Source of the DNA: Chitinophagaceae bacterium
GTDB taxonomy: Bacteria; Bacteroidota; Bacteroidia; Chitinophagales; Chitinophagaceae
Length of the DNA stretch: 64,000 bases
Assembly (NCBI GenBank): GCA_027486835.1
Contig: JAIXOJ010000023.1
Coordinates: 48,360 to 112,359 of the forward strand
Direction of reading: 5' to 3'
Below, in pieces: positions 54,900 through 63,844 of the stretch; positions within the stretch are counted from its first letter, which is position 1; each line of letters starts with the position of its first letter. The notes below the pieces were generated by a model. The model was given only the letters and a program-made list of their open reading frames with translations, was not told the DNA's origin and did not search any database. A program made the translations under genes and the position numbers.

Positions 54900-57626
54900 T
54901 TACTCCTTAATCAACTGCTCCTGATACTGATTGCTTTCTGTTTTCAGTGATACAATATAGTTACCCTTAGCAATCGAATTAGTAGACACATTGATTTGAT
55001 TCAATCCTTCCCTTAAACTTACCTTTTGTTGCTTGACCACTTTACCTGCTGTGTTGATTATTTGCAACACGCCGATTTCTGCCTTATTGGTTTGTATGGT
55101 AATACTAACCTTGTCTTTGGCAGGATTGGGGCTAATAGTGATTAGTGGTGAGTGGTGAGTGGTTAATTGCACCGATACTACTTTGCTGTATTCAAAACTA
55201 CCATCCTTATCTATCATTTTTAGGCGATAGTAAGCCACCTTACCCTGAATGGGTTTTAGGTCATTGAAATGGTAGGCATTGCTGCCTGAACCGATGGCAG
55301 TTACTTTTCCAATTGAGTTGAATTCCTTTCCATCGGTGCTGCGTTCTATGATAAAATGGCTGCTGTTGGTTTCGGTGGTGGTTTGCCAAGCGAGGGCTAC
55401 TTCTTTGGTTTCAATGGCTTTGGCGGTGAGGGTGGCGAGGATTACGGGGGTGGTGGTGGGGTTGGTGTATTTGGCGACATATCGGGTAATGTAGTGAACG
55501 TTAGGGTGGATGAAATCCCCAGCCGCATAAAGGTTTCCGCTAGCATCAATAGATAATTTTTTTATTGTGTAGTTAAAAGTAGAAGCATTGGTACCACCTA
55601 CCTCGGACCATGCAAGCCCGTTCCATTTTGCAATATATTTTTTGCCTTTACTGTTAGTGAAATCCCCGAAAGCATACAAGTTGCCGTTAATATCTGAGGA
55701 CACGCCCCAAATAAAACTATTAAAAGTTGAAGTACTAGTGCCGCCGACCTCGGACCATACAAGCCCGTTCCATTTCGCAACATATCTCTTGCCGCTTCCG
55801 TTTGTGAAATTACCTACCGCATAAAGGTTTCCTCCGGAATCGGTATGTAAATTGTAAATTGAACTGTTGAAAGTCGAAGTATTGGTGCCTCCGACCTCGG
55901 ACCAAGTACTTCCGTTCCATTTAGCAACATAAAACTTGCTGTTTCCATTGGTGAACCACCCTGCAGCGTAGAGATTGCCATTGGCATCGGTCGTCAAGCC
56001 CCATATAGTACTATTAAACGTAGAAGCGTTCTTACCACCTACTTCGGACCAAGTAAGCCCGTTCCATTTCGCTACATACTGCTTGCCACTCCAACGGTCA
56101 CTTCCATTGGTAAAATACCCTGCTGCATAGAGGTTTCCGCTGGCATCAATGGAAAAGCTCTGTATAGAACCGTTAAAAGTTGAAGTGTTCGAACCTCCTA
56201 CCTCTATCCAGGTGTTTCCGTCCCATTTCGCTAAATATTGTTTGCCATTACTGTTGTAGAATCCCCCCGCAGCATAAAGATTTCCGCTAGAGTCGGTGGA
56301 CAATCTACTTATACCACTGGTAAAAGTTGAAGTGTTGGTACCACCTACCTCGAACCACTTGTTCCCGTTCCATTTCGCTACATAATGATTGACACTGTCG
56401 TTGAAGAATCCGCCTGCTGCATATATGTTTCCACTTGTATCGGTGTATAAGTCCTCTATTTCATTGTTAAAAGTGGAGGCGTTAGTGTCGAGTACCGCAG
56501 ACCAGGTATTCCCGTTCCATTTCGCTACATGCTTTTCCCCGCCGACAAATCTGCCGAAATCCCCTGCGGCGTAGAGGTTTCCGAGAGCATCGTTGTACAA
56601 AATGTTTATCCAACTTATAAAAGAGCCGCCTACCTCGAACCACGAGTTCCCGTTCCGTTTCATAGCATATACTCTGTGGCCATTCGTGAAATACCCTGCT
56701 GCGTATAAGTTGCCACTTGAATCGATAGATAAACAGTATATCCCTGCGTCAAATGTGGAAGTATTGGCGCCGCCTACCTCTGACCATGTGATACCGTTCC
56801 ATTTTGCGACATATCTTTTGCCGTTGCCGTTTTTGCTCCACCCTGCCGCATATATGTTTCCGCTTGCATCGGTCGCCAAACACGGCATCGCTTCATTAAA
56901 CGTGGAAGTGTTTGTGCCACCAACCTCGCTCCATGCACTGCCGTTCCATTTTGCTACATAATACTTGCCGTTGCCATTGGTGAAATTGCCTGTTGCATAT
57001 ATGTTTCCGCGAGCGTCAGTGGACAAGCTCCTTATTTCACCGTTAAAATTAGAAGTATTGATGCCGCCTAGCTCGGACCACGTTATCCCGTTCCATTTTG
57101 CTACAAATTGCTTACCGTTGGCATTGGCAAATACCCCTGCTGAATAAATGTTACCACTTGCATCGGTGATCATGCTATAAATTATACCATTAAAAGTTGA
57201 ATAGTTCGTGCCGCCTACTTCGGACCACATGCTCCCATCCCATTTTGCTACATATTGCTTGCCGTTGCTGTTAGTAAAATTGCCTGCTGCATAAAGGTTA
57301 CCGCTAGAATCGAGTAACATGCTATGTATTGAATTGCCAAATGTAGAACTGTTGGTACCGCCTATTTCGGACCATGTGTTCCCGTTCCATTTTGCTACTA
57401 TATACTTGCCAACGCCATTTCCGAACCGCCCTGCTGCATAGAGATTATCCTTTTTGTCTTTTACGATACAATTGATAGTCCCTGAAAAGCTTCCATTATA
57501 ATAAGGATAATTCCCAACTGGTGTCCATTGCCCTTCCACCAGATTAGGATTCATCACCAACAACCCCAATAAAAAACTCAACATCGCCATAACCCTTATA
57601 TAGCGAAAACCAAAAACCTGCTGCAT
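54900..57626 (-). CDS. Giant T9SS cargo protein with 13 WNG-type beta-propeller repeats
   Basis: 908 residues. After an N-terminal hydrophobic signal (VMAMLSFLLGLLVMNPNLVE) come about 13 full repeats and one partial repeat of roughly 52 residues, each ending YVAKWNGxTWSEVGGTNTST and containing GNLYAAGxFTN, a pattern of secreted propeller or delta-60-like repeats. A fibronectin-like linker (LTAKAIETKEVALAWQTTTE) and the type A sorting domain (ISPNPAKDKVSITIQ to the end, LIKE) follow. Exported by the type IX system to the cell surface, where such repeats typically mediate binding. The linker and sorting domain are almost identical to those of the 57846 protein. Confidence 0.9.
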   Translation of the reverse strand: MQQVFGFRYIRVMAMLSFLLGLLVMNPNLVEGQWTPVGNYPYYNGSFSGTINCIVKDKKDNLYAAGRFGNGVGKYIVAKWNGNTWSEIGGTNSSTFGNSIHSMLLDSSGNLYAAGNFTNSNGKQYVAKWDGSMWSEVGGTNYSTFNGIIYSMITDASGNIYSAGVFANANGKQFVAKWNGITWSELGGINTSNFNGEIRSLSTDARGNIYATGNFTNGNGKYYVAKWNGSAWSEVGGTNTSTFNEAMPCLATDASGNIYAAGWSKNGNGKRYVAKWNGITWSEVGGANTSTFDAGIYCLSIDSSGNLYAAGYFTNGHRVYAMKRNGNSWFEVGGSFISWINILYNDALGNLYAAGDFGRFVGGEKHVAKWNGNTWSAVLDTNASTFNNEIEDLYTDTSGNIYAAGGFFNDSVNHYVAKWNGNKWFEVGGTNTSTFTSGISRLSTDSSGNLYAAGGFYNSNGKQYLAKWDGNTWIEVGGSNTSTFNGSIQSFSIDASGNLYAAGYFTNGSDRWSGKQYVAKWNGLTWSEVGGKNASTFNSTIWGLTTDANGNLYAAGWFTNGNSKFYVAKWNGSTWSEVGGTNTSTFNSSIYNLHTDSGGNLYAVGNFTNGSGKRYVAKWNGLVWSEVGGTSTSTFNSFIWGVSSDINGNLYAFGDFTNSKGKKYIAKWNGLAWSEVGGTNASTFNYTIKKLSIDASGNLYAAGDFIHPNVHYITRYVAKYTNPTTTPVILATLTAKAIETKEVALAWQTTTETNSSHFIIERSTDGKEFNSIGKVTAIGSGSNAYHFNDLKPIQGKVAYYRLKMIDKDGSFEYSKVVSVQLTTHHSPLITISPNPAKDKVSITIQTNKAEIGVLQIINTAGKVVKQQKVSLREGLNQINVSTNSIAKGNYIVSLKTESNQYQEQLIKE

Positions 57627-57662
57627 AACCTGTCTTTTGAAAGTTTGAAAAAATTAGATAGT

Positions 57663-57738
57663 AAAATGATAGAATAATCGCTTGCTAAAATAGGAGATTT
57701 GATGTAATTTGTTAACAATTTTACCAAAAAATAATATT
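57663..57738 (-). promoter_or_regulatory. 76-bp conserved upstream box of the 54900 cargo gene
   Basis: Matches 62531-62606 with a single mismatch over 76 bp. Contains the palindrome TTGTTAACAA and an AT-rich tract. It lies 37 bp upstream of the start codon (57626), so it includes the likely promoter. No exact TAnnTTTG box is seen on the gene strand, TATTTTAG being the closest. Confidence 0.75.
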
Positions 57739-57754
57739 GCGCATTATCCTACAC

Positions 57755-57797
57755 AAAAAAATCCCCGTAGCACAAAGCACCACAGGGATTATTTTGT
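57755..57797 (-). terminator. Copy 3 of the cargo-locus terminator hairpin
   Basis: AAAAAAATCCCCGTAG ... CACCACAGGGATTATTTT; imperfect stem of the same family, past the stop of the 57846 gene. It is less perfect than copy 2. Confidence 0.75.
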
Positions 57798-57845
57798 ATT
57801 CCATCAGTAATTAACCAAACAGGGTAATACTTTTTATAAGATTCA

Positions 57846-60800
57846 TTACTCTTTAATCAACCGCTCTTGATACTGATTGCTTTCGGTTTTAAGCGATACA
57901 ATATAGTTACCCTTAGCAAGCGAATTAATAGGCAAATTGATTTGATTCGTGCCTTCTCGTAGGCTCACCTTTTGTTGCTTGACCACTTTACCGGCTGTGT
58001 TGATTATTTGCAAGACGCCATTTTCTGGCTTATTGATTTGTATGGTAATACGCACCTTGTCTTTGGCAGGATTGGGACTAATAGTGATTAATTGTGCGTG
58101 AGTAGTGGTAAGTGAAACCGATACCGCTTTGCTGTATTCATAACTACCATCCTTGTCCATCATTTTTAGCCGATAGTAAACCACCTTACCCATAATGGGT
58201 TTTGAGTCGGTGAAATGGTAGGCATTGCTGCCTGAACCGATGGCAGTTACTTTTCCAATTGAGTTGAATTCCTTTCCATCGGTGCTGCGTTCTATGATGA
58301 AATGGCTACTGTTGGTTTCGGTGGCGGTTTGCCAATTTAGTATTACTTCTTTGGCTTCGGTTGGTTTGGCTGTGAGGGTGGTGAGGGTTACAGGGGTAGT
58401 TATGACAGTTGCTATATTGAGTGTGTAGCTGCTACTTCCGCCTGAGTTGCTAGCTGTAATCACATAATTGGTTGCAGAAGTCACAACCGATGGTGTGCCG
58501 GTGATGATACCCGTGTTACCATTTATAATTAATCCCGCAGGCAAAGCAGGGCTTACGCTGTAACCATAAGTCGAACTTATTTTCCTGATTTTACTGTTAG
58601 ATCTATCCGCAACATAAACATTCCCGATGCTATCGACGGCTAAGCCATTTGGAAAATTAAAACTTGCTGACAATCCAATTCCGTCGTCACTTCCTTGGCT
58701 ACCATTGCCGGCCAAAGTGCTGACTAAGCCAGATGGGGTGATTTTCCTGATTTTTTGGTTGTAAGTATCTGCTACATATACATTACCGAGGCCGTCAACA
58801 GCTACATCAGAGGGATAATTAAAACTAGCCGATGCGCCCACACCGTCTGTACTATCTGGGTTACCGCTGCCAGCCAAGGTGCTGACCACTCCCAATGGAC
58901 TAATCTTCCTGATTTTATGATTATTATAATCTGCAACATACACGTTGCCTAGACCGTCAACGGCTAAGCCACTAGGAAAATAAAAACTTGTGGAATTGCC
59001 TATACCGTCATTGCTACCAAAACCACTTCCATAAATACCGCTACCCACAAAATCGTTGACCAACCCAGAAGGGCTAATCCGCCTAATTTTATGGTTATAC
59101 GTATCAGCCACAGTTACATTGCCATTTCCGTCAACAGCAACACCAAATGGAAAATAAAAACATGCTGCCTTTCCTATTCCATTACCAATACCTATCGTAC
59201 GGCAACCCGCTAAAGTGGTGACCAAGCCTGTTGAATTGATCTTCCTAATTGTATGGTTTCTTAAATCTGCTACATATACGTTGCCACTATCATCTACTGA
59301 AACACTAGAAGGGCCATCAAAACTTGCCAAAGTGCCAATACTATCTTTGCTTCCTTGGCTACCTTTACCCGCCAAGGTGCTTACCACACCCGATGGGCTT
59401 ATCTTCCTGATATTGTTGTTACCCATGTCCGCCACATATAAATTGCCTAAACCGTCAAGAGCTACGTCATAGGGTGCATTAAAACTTGCTAAAGTGCCAA
59501 TATTGTCTGAACTACCGCTGCTACCACTTCCTGCAAAAGTGCTTACGGTCACTTGTCCAATACCTGTAACAGTTCCACCAGTGTTTGAAGGGCTAATTGG
59601 CGTGATTAACTTGCCTACAGTAAAAACTTTGTTGCCGCCAGTGTAGCTGATGTTTGGAGCTACGGTCTGAAGGATTGCAATATTGATGGTAAAGCTACTG
59701 CTGCCGCCTGCATTGATAGCCGTTACTACATAATTAGAGGCTGGAATTGCTTTTTTGGGTGTGCCACTGATGATACCCGTTGAACCATTAAAGCTCAAGC
59801 CAGCTGGCAATGCCGGGCTAATGCTATAGCCAAATGCAGGACTAATTTTCCTAATTTTATGGTTCCAACTATCTGCCACATATATATACCCATTACTAGC
59901 TACTGCTACAGCAACGGGACTTTTAAAACTTGCATCGGTGCCAGTGCTGTCTATGCTACTCCAGCTGCCGTTGCCCGCTATAGTATTGACCACTCCTATA
60001 GGACTTACCTTCCGAATTTTGTTATTTCCATAATCAGCCACATATACATTGCCTGAGGTATCTACTGCTACTCCAAAAGTAATACCGAAACTTGCCGCCG
60101 AACCAATGCCATCACCATTGATTCCCATATTATTGCCAGCCAGAGTGCTTACAAGCCCTGTAGGACTTATTTTTCTAATTTTCCCATTTTGCATGTCAGC
60201 AACATAAACATTGCCAGAAGCGTCTATATCAACGTTACTTGGAGCATTAAAACTTGCTGCAACCCCCAGAGTATCTAAATCGCCTTGATTACCGTTACCT
60301 GCAAAAGTGCTGACAACACCTGTAGTGCTAACCTTGCGGATTTTGTTGTTACCAAAATCTGCCACATAAACATTACCAGAAGCGTCGATTGTTAAGCCAC
60401 TTGGACGATCGAAACTCGCATCAATCGCCGCCCCATCTGCTTTACCAACTATACCAGTACCTGCCAAGGTACTTACGATACCCCTAGGACTCACTTTGCG
60501 AATTTTGTAACTCCAATAATCCCCCACATATACATTGCCTGATGCGTCAACAGCAATGCCTTGGGGGGAACTAAAACTCGCCGCCGATCCAGAACCATCA
60601 TTACTGTCTACATTACCACTGCCAGCCAATGTGCTGACAAAACCAGTTGGGCTTATCTTTCTAATTTTGTTGTTACCTGCATCTGCCACATACACATTGC
60701 CAAATCCATCTACCGCCACGTCAAAAGGATGATAAAAACTTGCCCAGGTACCAACCCCGTCTGCACTACCAATGCTACCAGTTCCTGCCAAAGTGCTAAC

Positions 60801-62498
60801 ATTTGCCAGCCCGTTTCCTGTTATAGCGCCACCTGTATTGGTTGGGGCAATTGGAGTGATTGCCTGTCCAGCTATAAATACTTTGTTGCCACCAGCATAG
60901 CTGATATTTGGGGCTGCCAAATAATTAAATCCAGCCAAGCTGCCTTTACCACTATTGGTCGTAACCATCACACTGCCACTATTGCCTGAACCAACCACTG
61001 TTGTAATTGTGCTATCGTTTATCACTTCAAAGCTAGACGCAGCTTTACCGCCGAAACTAATTGCTGTTGCGCCAGTTAGGTTGTTGCCACGTATAGTTAC
61101 GATGCTTCCAGTGCCTCCTAAAGTGGGAGCAAATAAATTAATAGTAGGAGCAGCTGACACCGCAATGTTAATGGTGTAGCTGCTGCTGCCACTCATATTA
61201 ATTGCAGTTATAACATAATTTGTAGGAAGTATTCCCGTTGTAGGCGTGCCGCTAATGATGCCAGTAGATGGATCTAGCTTCAAACCTGCTGGCAAGGCAG
61301 GACTGATGCTAAAGCCATACGCTGGTCCTATTTTCCTAATTTTTTGATTCGCTAGGTCTGCTACATACAGATATCCCGCCCTATCAATGGCAATGCCATT
61401 AGGATAATTGAATTTAGCCGCTGCTCCAACACCATCTACACTTCCTACAGTACCATTGCCTGCCACTGTACTTACTATTCCCGAAGGGGTAACCTTACGA
61501 ATATTGTTATTATAAGCATCCGCCACATACAAATTTCCTGAAGCGTCAATTGTTAAGCCCGTTGGCATATTAAAACTTGCCTCCGCACCCTCACCATCTG
61601 AATTGCCCGCTAAACCACTCCCCGCCAGAGTGCTTACAATCCCTGTAGGACTCACTTTTCGGATTTTGTGGTTGCCCTGATCTGATACATATACATTTCC
61701 ACTACCGTCAACGGCAACTCCAGTAGGATTTGTAAAACTAGCTGATGCACCCGCAACATCTGAACTGCCTGCTAAACCACTGCCCGCCAAAGTGCTAACC
61801 ACACCTGAAGGATTAATCTTCCTGATTTTGTGGTTATACATATCTGCAACATATAAATTACCAATGCTATCAATAGCTATACCACGGACACCATCAAAAC
61901 TTGCCGAACTGCTAGTTCCGTCTGAGCTACCATTGCTACCGCTGCCTGCAAAAGTGCTTACTATACCTGAAGGACTTATCTTCCTAATTTTTTGATTATA
62001 GGTATCTGCTATATATATATTCCCGAAACCATCAATGGCTACCCCAGAGGGACCTTTGAAACTTGCCGAAGTACCTGTACCGTTTGCGCTACCATAGCTG
62101 CCACTGCCAGCTAAAGTGTTAACTAAGCCAGAGGTGCTGATTTTCCTGATTTTGTTGTTTTGCATATCAGCGACATATACATTTCCAAAAGAATCTACGG
62201 TTATCCCAGTTGGCCAATAGAAACTCGCCACATTTCCTACACCGTCAGCACTGCCTACAATACCACTTCCTGCTAATGTGCTGACAGTCACTTGCCCATT
62301 GCCAATTACTGCTCCGCCTGTGTTTGTTGGAGTTAGGGGGGTAATTGCAGAGCCAACTGCAAATACTTTGCTGCCCACAGGGTAGCTTATTTTAGGGGCT
62401 TGAGCCTGCACCGTCGGGGCTGTGTACAAAAACAAACCAGTTGCTAGACAGAATAGAGCCATGATAGCATTGTGAATGTAAGCGGTGAATTGTTGCAT
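57846..62498 (-). CDS. Giant T9SS cargo protein: three six-bladed NHL propellers with Ig and IPT modules
   Basis: 1550 residues with signal peptide (IMALFCLATGLFLYTAPTVQ). Eighteen NHL repeats (pattern GxVYVADxxNxKIRKIS, spaced about 52 residues) are arranged in three sets of six, each a closed propeller. Every set is opened by a module of the form ISYxGGNKVFxxGxxITP and closed by a putative-Ig module (GYSISPALPAGL...GIISGTP). Between sets 1 and 2 is an IPT/TIG domain (GGTGSIVTIRGNNLTGATAI). A linker (TEAKEVILNWQTATETNSSH) and the type A sorting domain end it. Surface-exposed; binding partner unknown. Both halves are free of frameshift. Confidence 0.9.
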   Translation of the reverse strand: MQQFTAYIHNAIMALFCLATGLFLYTAPTVQAQAPKISYPVGSKVFAVGSAITPLTPTNTGGAVIGNGQVTVSTLAGSGIVGSADGVGNVASFYWPTGITVDSFGNVYVADMQNNKIRKISTSGLVNTLAGSGSYGSANGTGTSASFKGPSGVAIDGFGNIYIADTYNQKIRKISPSGIVSTFAGSGSNGSSDGTSSSASFDGVRGIAIDSIGNLYVADMYNHKIRKINPSGVVSTLAGSGLAGSSDVAGASASFTNPTGVAVDGSGNVYVSDQGNHKIRKVSPTGIVSTLAGSGLAGNSDGEGAEASFNMPTGLTIDASGNLYVADAYNNNIRKVTPSGIVSTVAGNGTVGSVDGVGAAAKFNYPNGIAIDRAGYLYVADLANQKIRKIGPAYGFSISPALPAGLKLDPSTGIISGTPTTGILPTNYVITAINMSGSSSYTINIAVSAAPTINLFAPTLGGTGSIVTIRGNNLTGATAISFGGKAASSFEVINDSTITTVVGSGNSGSVMVTTNSGKGSLAGFNYLAAPNISYAGGNKVFIAGQAITPIAPTNTGGAITGNGLANVSTLAGTGSIGSADGVGTWASFYHPFDVAVDGFGNVYVADAGNNKIRKISPTGFVSTLAGSGNVDSNDGSGSAASFSSPQGIAVDASGNVYVGDYWSYKIRKVSPRGIVSTLAGTGIVGKADGAAIDASFDRPSGLTIDASGNVYVADFGNNKIRKVSTTGVVSTFAGNGNQGDLDTLGVAASFNAPSNVDIDASGNVYVADMQNGKIRKISPTGLVSTLAGNNMGINGDGIGSAASFGITFGVAVDTSGNVYVADYGNNKIRKVSPIGVVNTIAGNGSWSSIDSTGTDASFKSPVAVAVASNGYIYVADSWNHKIRKISPAFGYSISPALPAGLSFNGSTGIISGTPKKAIPASNYVVTAINAGGSSSFTINIAILQTVAPNISYTGGNKVFTVGKLITPISPSNTGGTVTGIGQVTVSTFAGSGSSGSSDNIGTLASFNAPYDVALDGLGNLYVADMGNNNIRKISPSGVVSTLAGKGSQGSKDSIGTLASFDGPSSVSVDDSGNVYVADLRNHTIRKINSTGLVTTLAGCRTIGIGNGIGKAACFYFPFGVAVDGNGNVTVADTYNHKIRRISPSGLVNDFVGSGIYGSGFGSNDGIGNSTSFYFPSGLAVDGLGNVYVADYNNHKIRKISPLGVVSTLAGSGNPDSTDGVGASASFNYPSDVAVDGLGNVYVADTYNQKIRKITPSGLVSTLAGNGSQGSDDGIGLSASFNFPNGLAVDSIGNVYVADRSNSKIRKISSTYGYSVSPALPAGLIINGNTGIITGTPSVVTSATNYVITASNSGGSSSYTLNIATVITTPVTLTTLTAKPTEAKEVILNWQTATETNSSHFIIERSTDGKEFNSIGKVTAIGSGSNAYHFTDSKPIMGKVVYYRLKMMDKDGSYEYSKAVSVSLTTTHAQLITISPNPAKDKVRITIQINKPENGVLQIINTAGKVVKQQKVSLREGTNQINLPINSLAKGNYIVSLKTESNQYQERLIKE

Positions 62499-62530
62499 CT
62501 TATTTAAATTATGGGTAAAAAAATAGCATC

Positions 62531-62606
62531 AAAATGATAGAATAATCGCTCGCTAAAATAGGAGATTTGATGTAATTTGTTAACAATTTTACCAAAAAAT
62601 AATATT
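62531..62606 (-). promoter_or_regulatory. 76-bp conserved upstream box of the 57846 cargo gene
   Basis: Same sequence as 57663-57738 with one mismatch. It ends 33 bp upstream of the ATG at 62498, nearly the same distance as in the other gene (37 bp). Interpreted as shared promoter and control region. Confidence 0.75.
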
Positions 62607-62879
62607 ACTTGTTTATAGTCACAAAAAAACTACAAAGAAGTGTTCCCCAGTAAGGATTAAGCAGTAATAAGCCTGCCTTAGCGTGAAATGCTCGCAAGCT
62701 TAGTTCAATTATACTCTTTTAATTATTGGTCAACTATTCAGTTGCCTATTACCATCCAATCTCTGTCAATTTTGTGTTGATTTGCGGCAATATTTATCCA
62801 TTAAGTAGAGGCTTATTTCTGATTTACGGCAATTTATATACTACGTACGGCTGTTTATTGCTAAACTGCGGCTAACTAT
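62607..62879. other. Intergenic gap
   Basis: No gene. From about 62770 degenerate TTTGCGGCAAT/TACGGCAAT words lead into array D. Confidence 0.45.
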
Positions 62880-63255
62880 TTTCGACCTGCGGCTGCCCCT
62901 TTCCGACCTACGGCTGACCTTTTCCGACCTACCGCTAACTCTTTCCGACTACACGGGTAAACATTCCGACTGTTTAGTAGCACCTTCCGACTATTTAGTT
63001 GAACCTTCCGACTGTTTAGTTGAACCTTCCGACGCTTGGGTTGAACCTTCCGACTGCTTAGTTGAACGTTCCGACTGTTTAGCTGAACGTTCCAACCACA
63101 CGGGAGAACGTTCCGAACACAAAAACTGACAATCTGGCCGACAGGTTGAACGTTTCGACGCTTGGGTTGAACGTTCCGACACCGTAGTTGAACGTTCCGA
63201 CGCTTAAGGTGAAGGTTCCGACGCTTACGCGAATGGTTTCGACTGTTACGCTGGA
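62880..63255. repeat. Tandem array D: about 18 units of 21 bp
   Basis: Units of 21 bp, consensus TTCCGACTGTTTAGTTGAAC + C/G, keep TTCCGAC fixed while the middle varies (GCTTGGGTT, CACGGGAG, CTACGGCTG). It is the most degenerate of the four arrays. The unit length is a multiple of three so a minus-strand frame (KQSEGST heptads) opens, without gene signals. It lies upstream of the terminal gene of the window. Confidence 0.9.
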
Positions 63256-63389
63256 CAATCTGACAACTTTTTTGTTTTTCCTATGTCTCGCTTTCTATAT
63301 CCTGTGCGTTTGTTTCGTCAATCTAATGGTTGGCAGGTACTATTGGACAATCAGATTGTTCACGAGATGCGTTCTTTTTATTGCCCAAT

Positions 63390-63554
63390 GAACCGAGTTA
63401 CACAGAGTAACACTAAGATTACATAGAGTAACACTGAGATTACACAAAGGAACACTGAGGTTGCACAGAGAGCCACGGAGGTTTTATGCTCAGTGTAACG
63501 CTGTGCCTCCTCTGTGCAACTCGGTGAAATTTTTTATTACACGGAGGAACAAAT
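63390..63554. repeat. CACAGAG/CTCTGTG element cluster, copy 2
   Basis: GTTACACAGAGTAACACTAAGAT, then ACAGAGAGCCACGGAGG and CTCTGTGCAACTCGGTGAAA. Same composition as 34540-34790. Confidence 0.8.
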
Positions 63555-63685
63555 GCCAGCTTTTATTTCTTACAGGTATCACTTATGCGAAATTACCACC
63601 CCTCCCTGCGGGCACCCCTCGAGAGGGGAATTGTCCACCAAGTATTTAGAAACCGTCTTTTTCAAAGAAGCTATATAGTAGAACG
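63555..63685. repeat. Dispersed element E1, copy 4
   Basis: GCGAAATTACCACCCCTCCC, CCCCTCGAGAGGGG and GTATTTAGAAACCGTCTTTT follow the CACAGAG cluster in the same order as at 34.8 kb, so the composite unit CACAGAG-E1 was copied as a whole. Confidence 0.88.
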
Positions 63686-63844
63686 TATTGATACAAGAAT
63701 GTACTACAATCTTGATCTAGTTCATGTTTTTTGCACGAAGTAGTTTGCCCTAATTTCCTAATCTAGTTTATTGGAAAAGGGTGTTTGGTAATAGCATTTT
63801 TGCATCGTCAATAATGACAAAAAATAATTTAAAAAAGTGTAAAA

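Noticed and set aside
55279..57147. Plus-strand ORFs across the cargo genes
   Set aside because: Shadow frames produced by the internal protein repeats.
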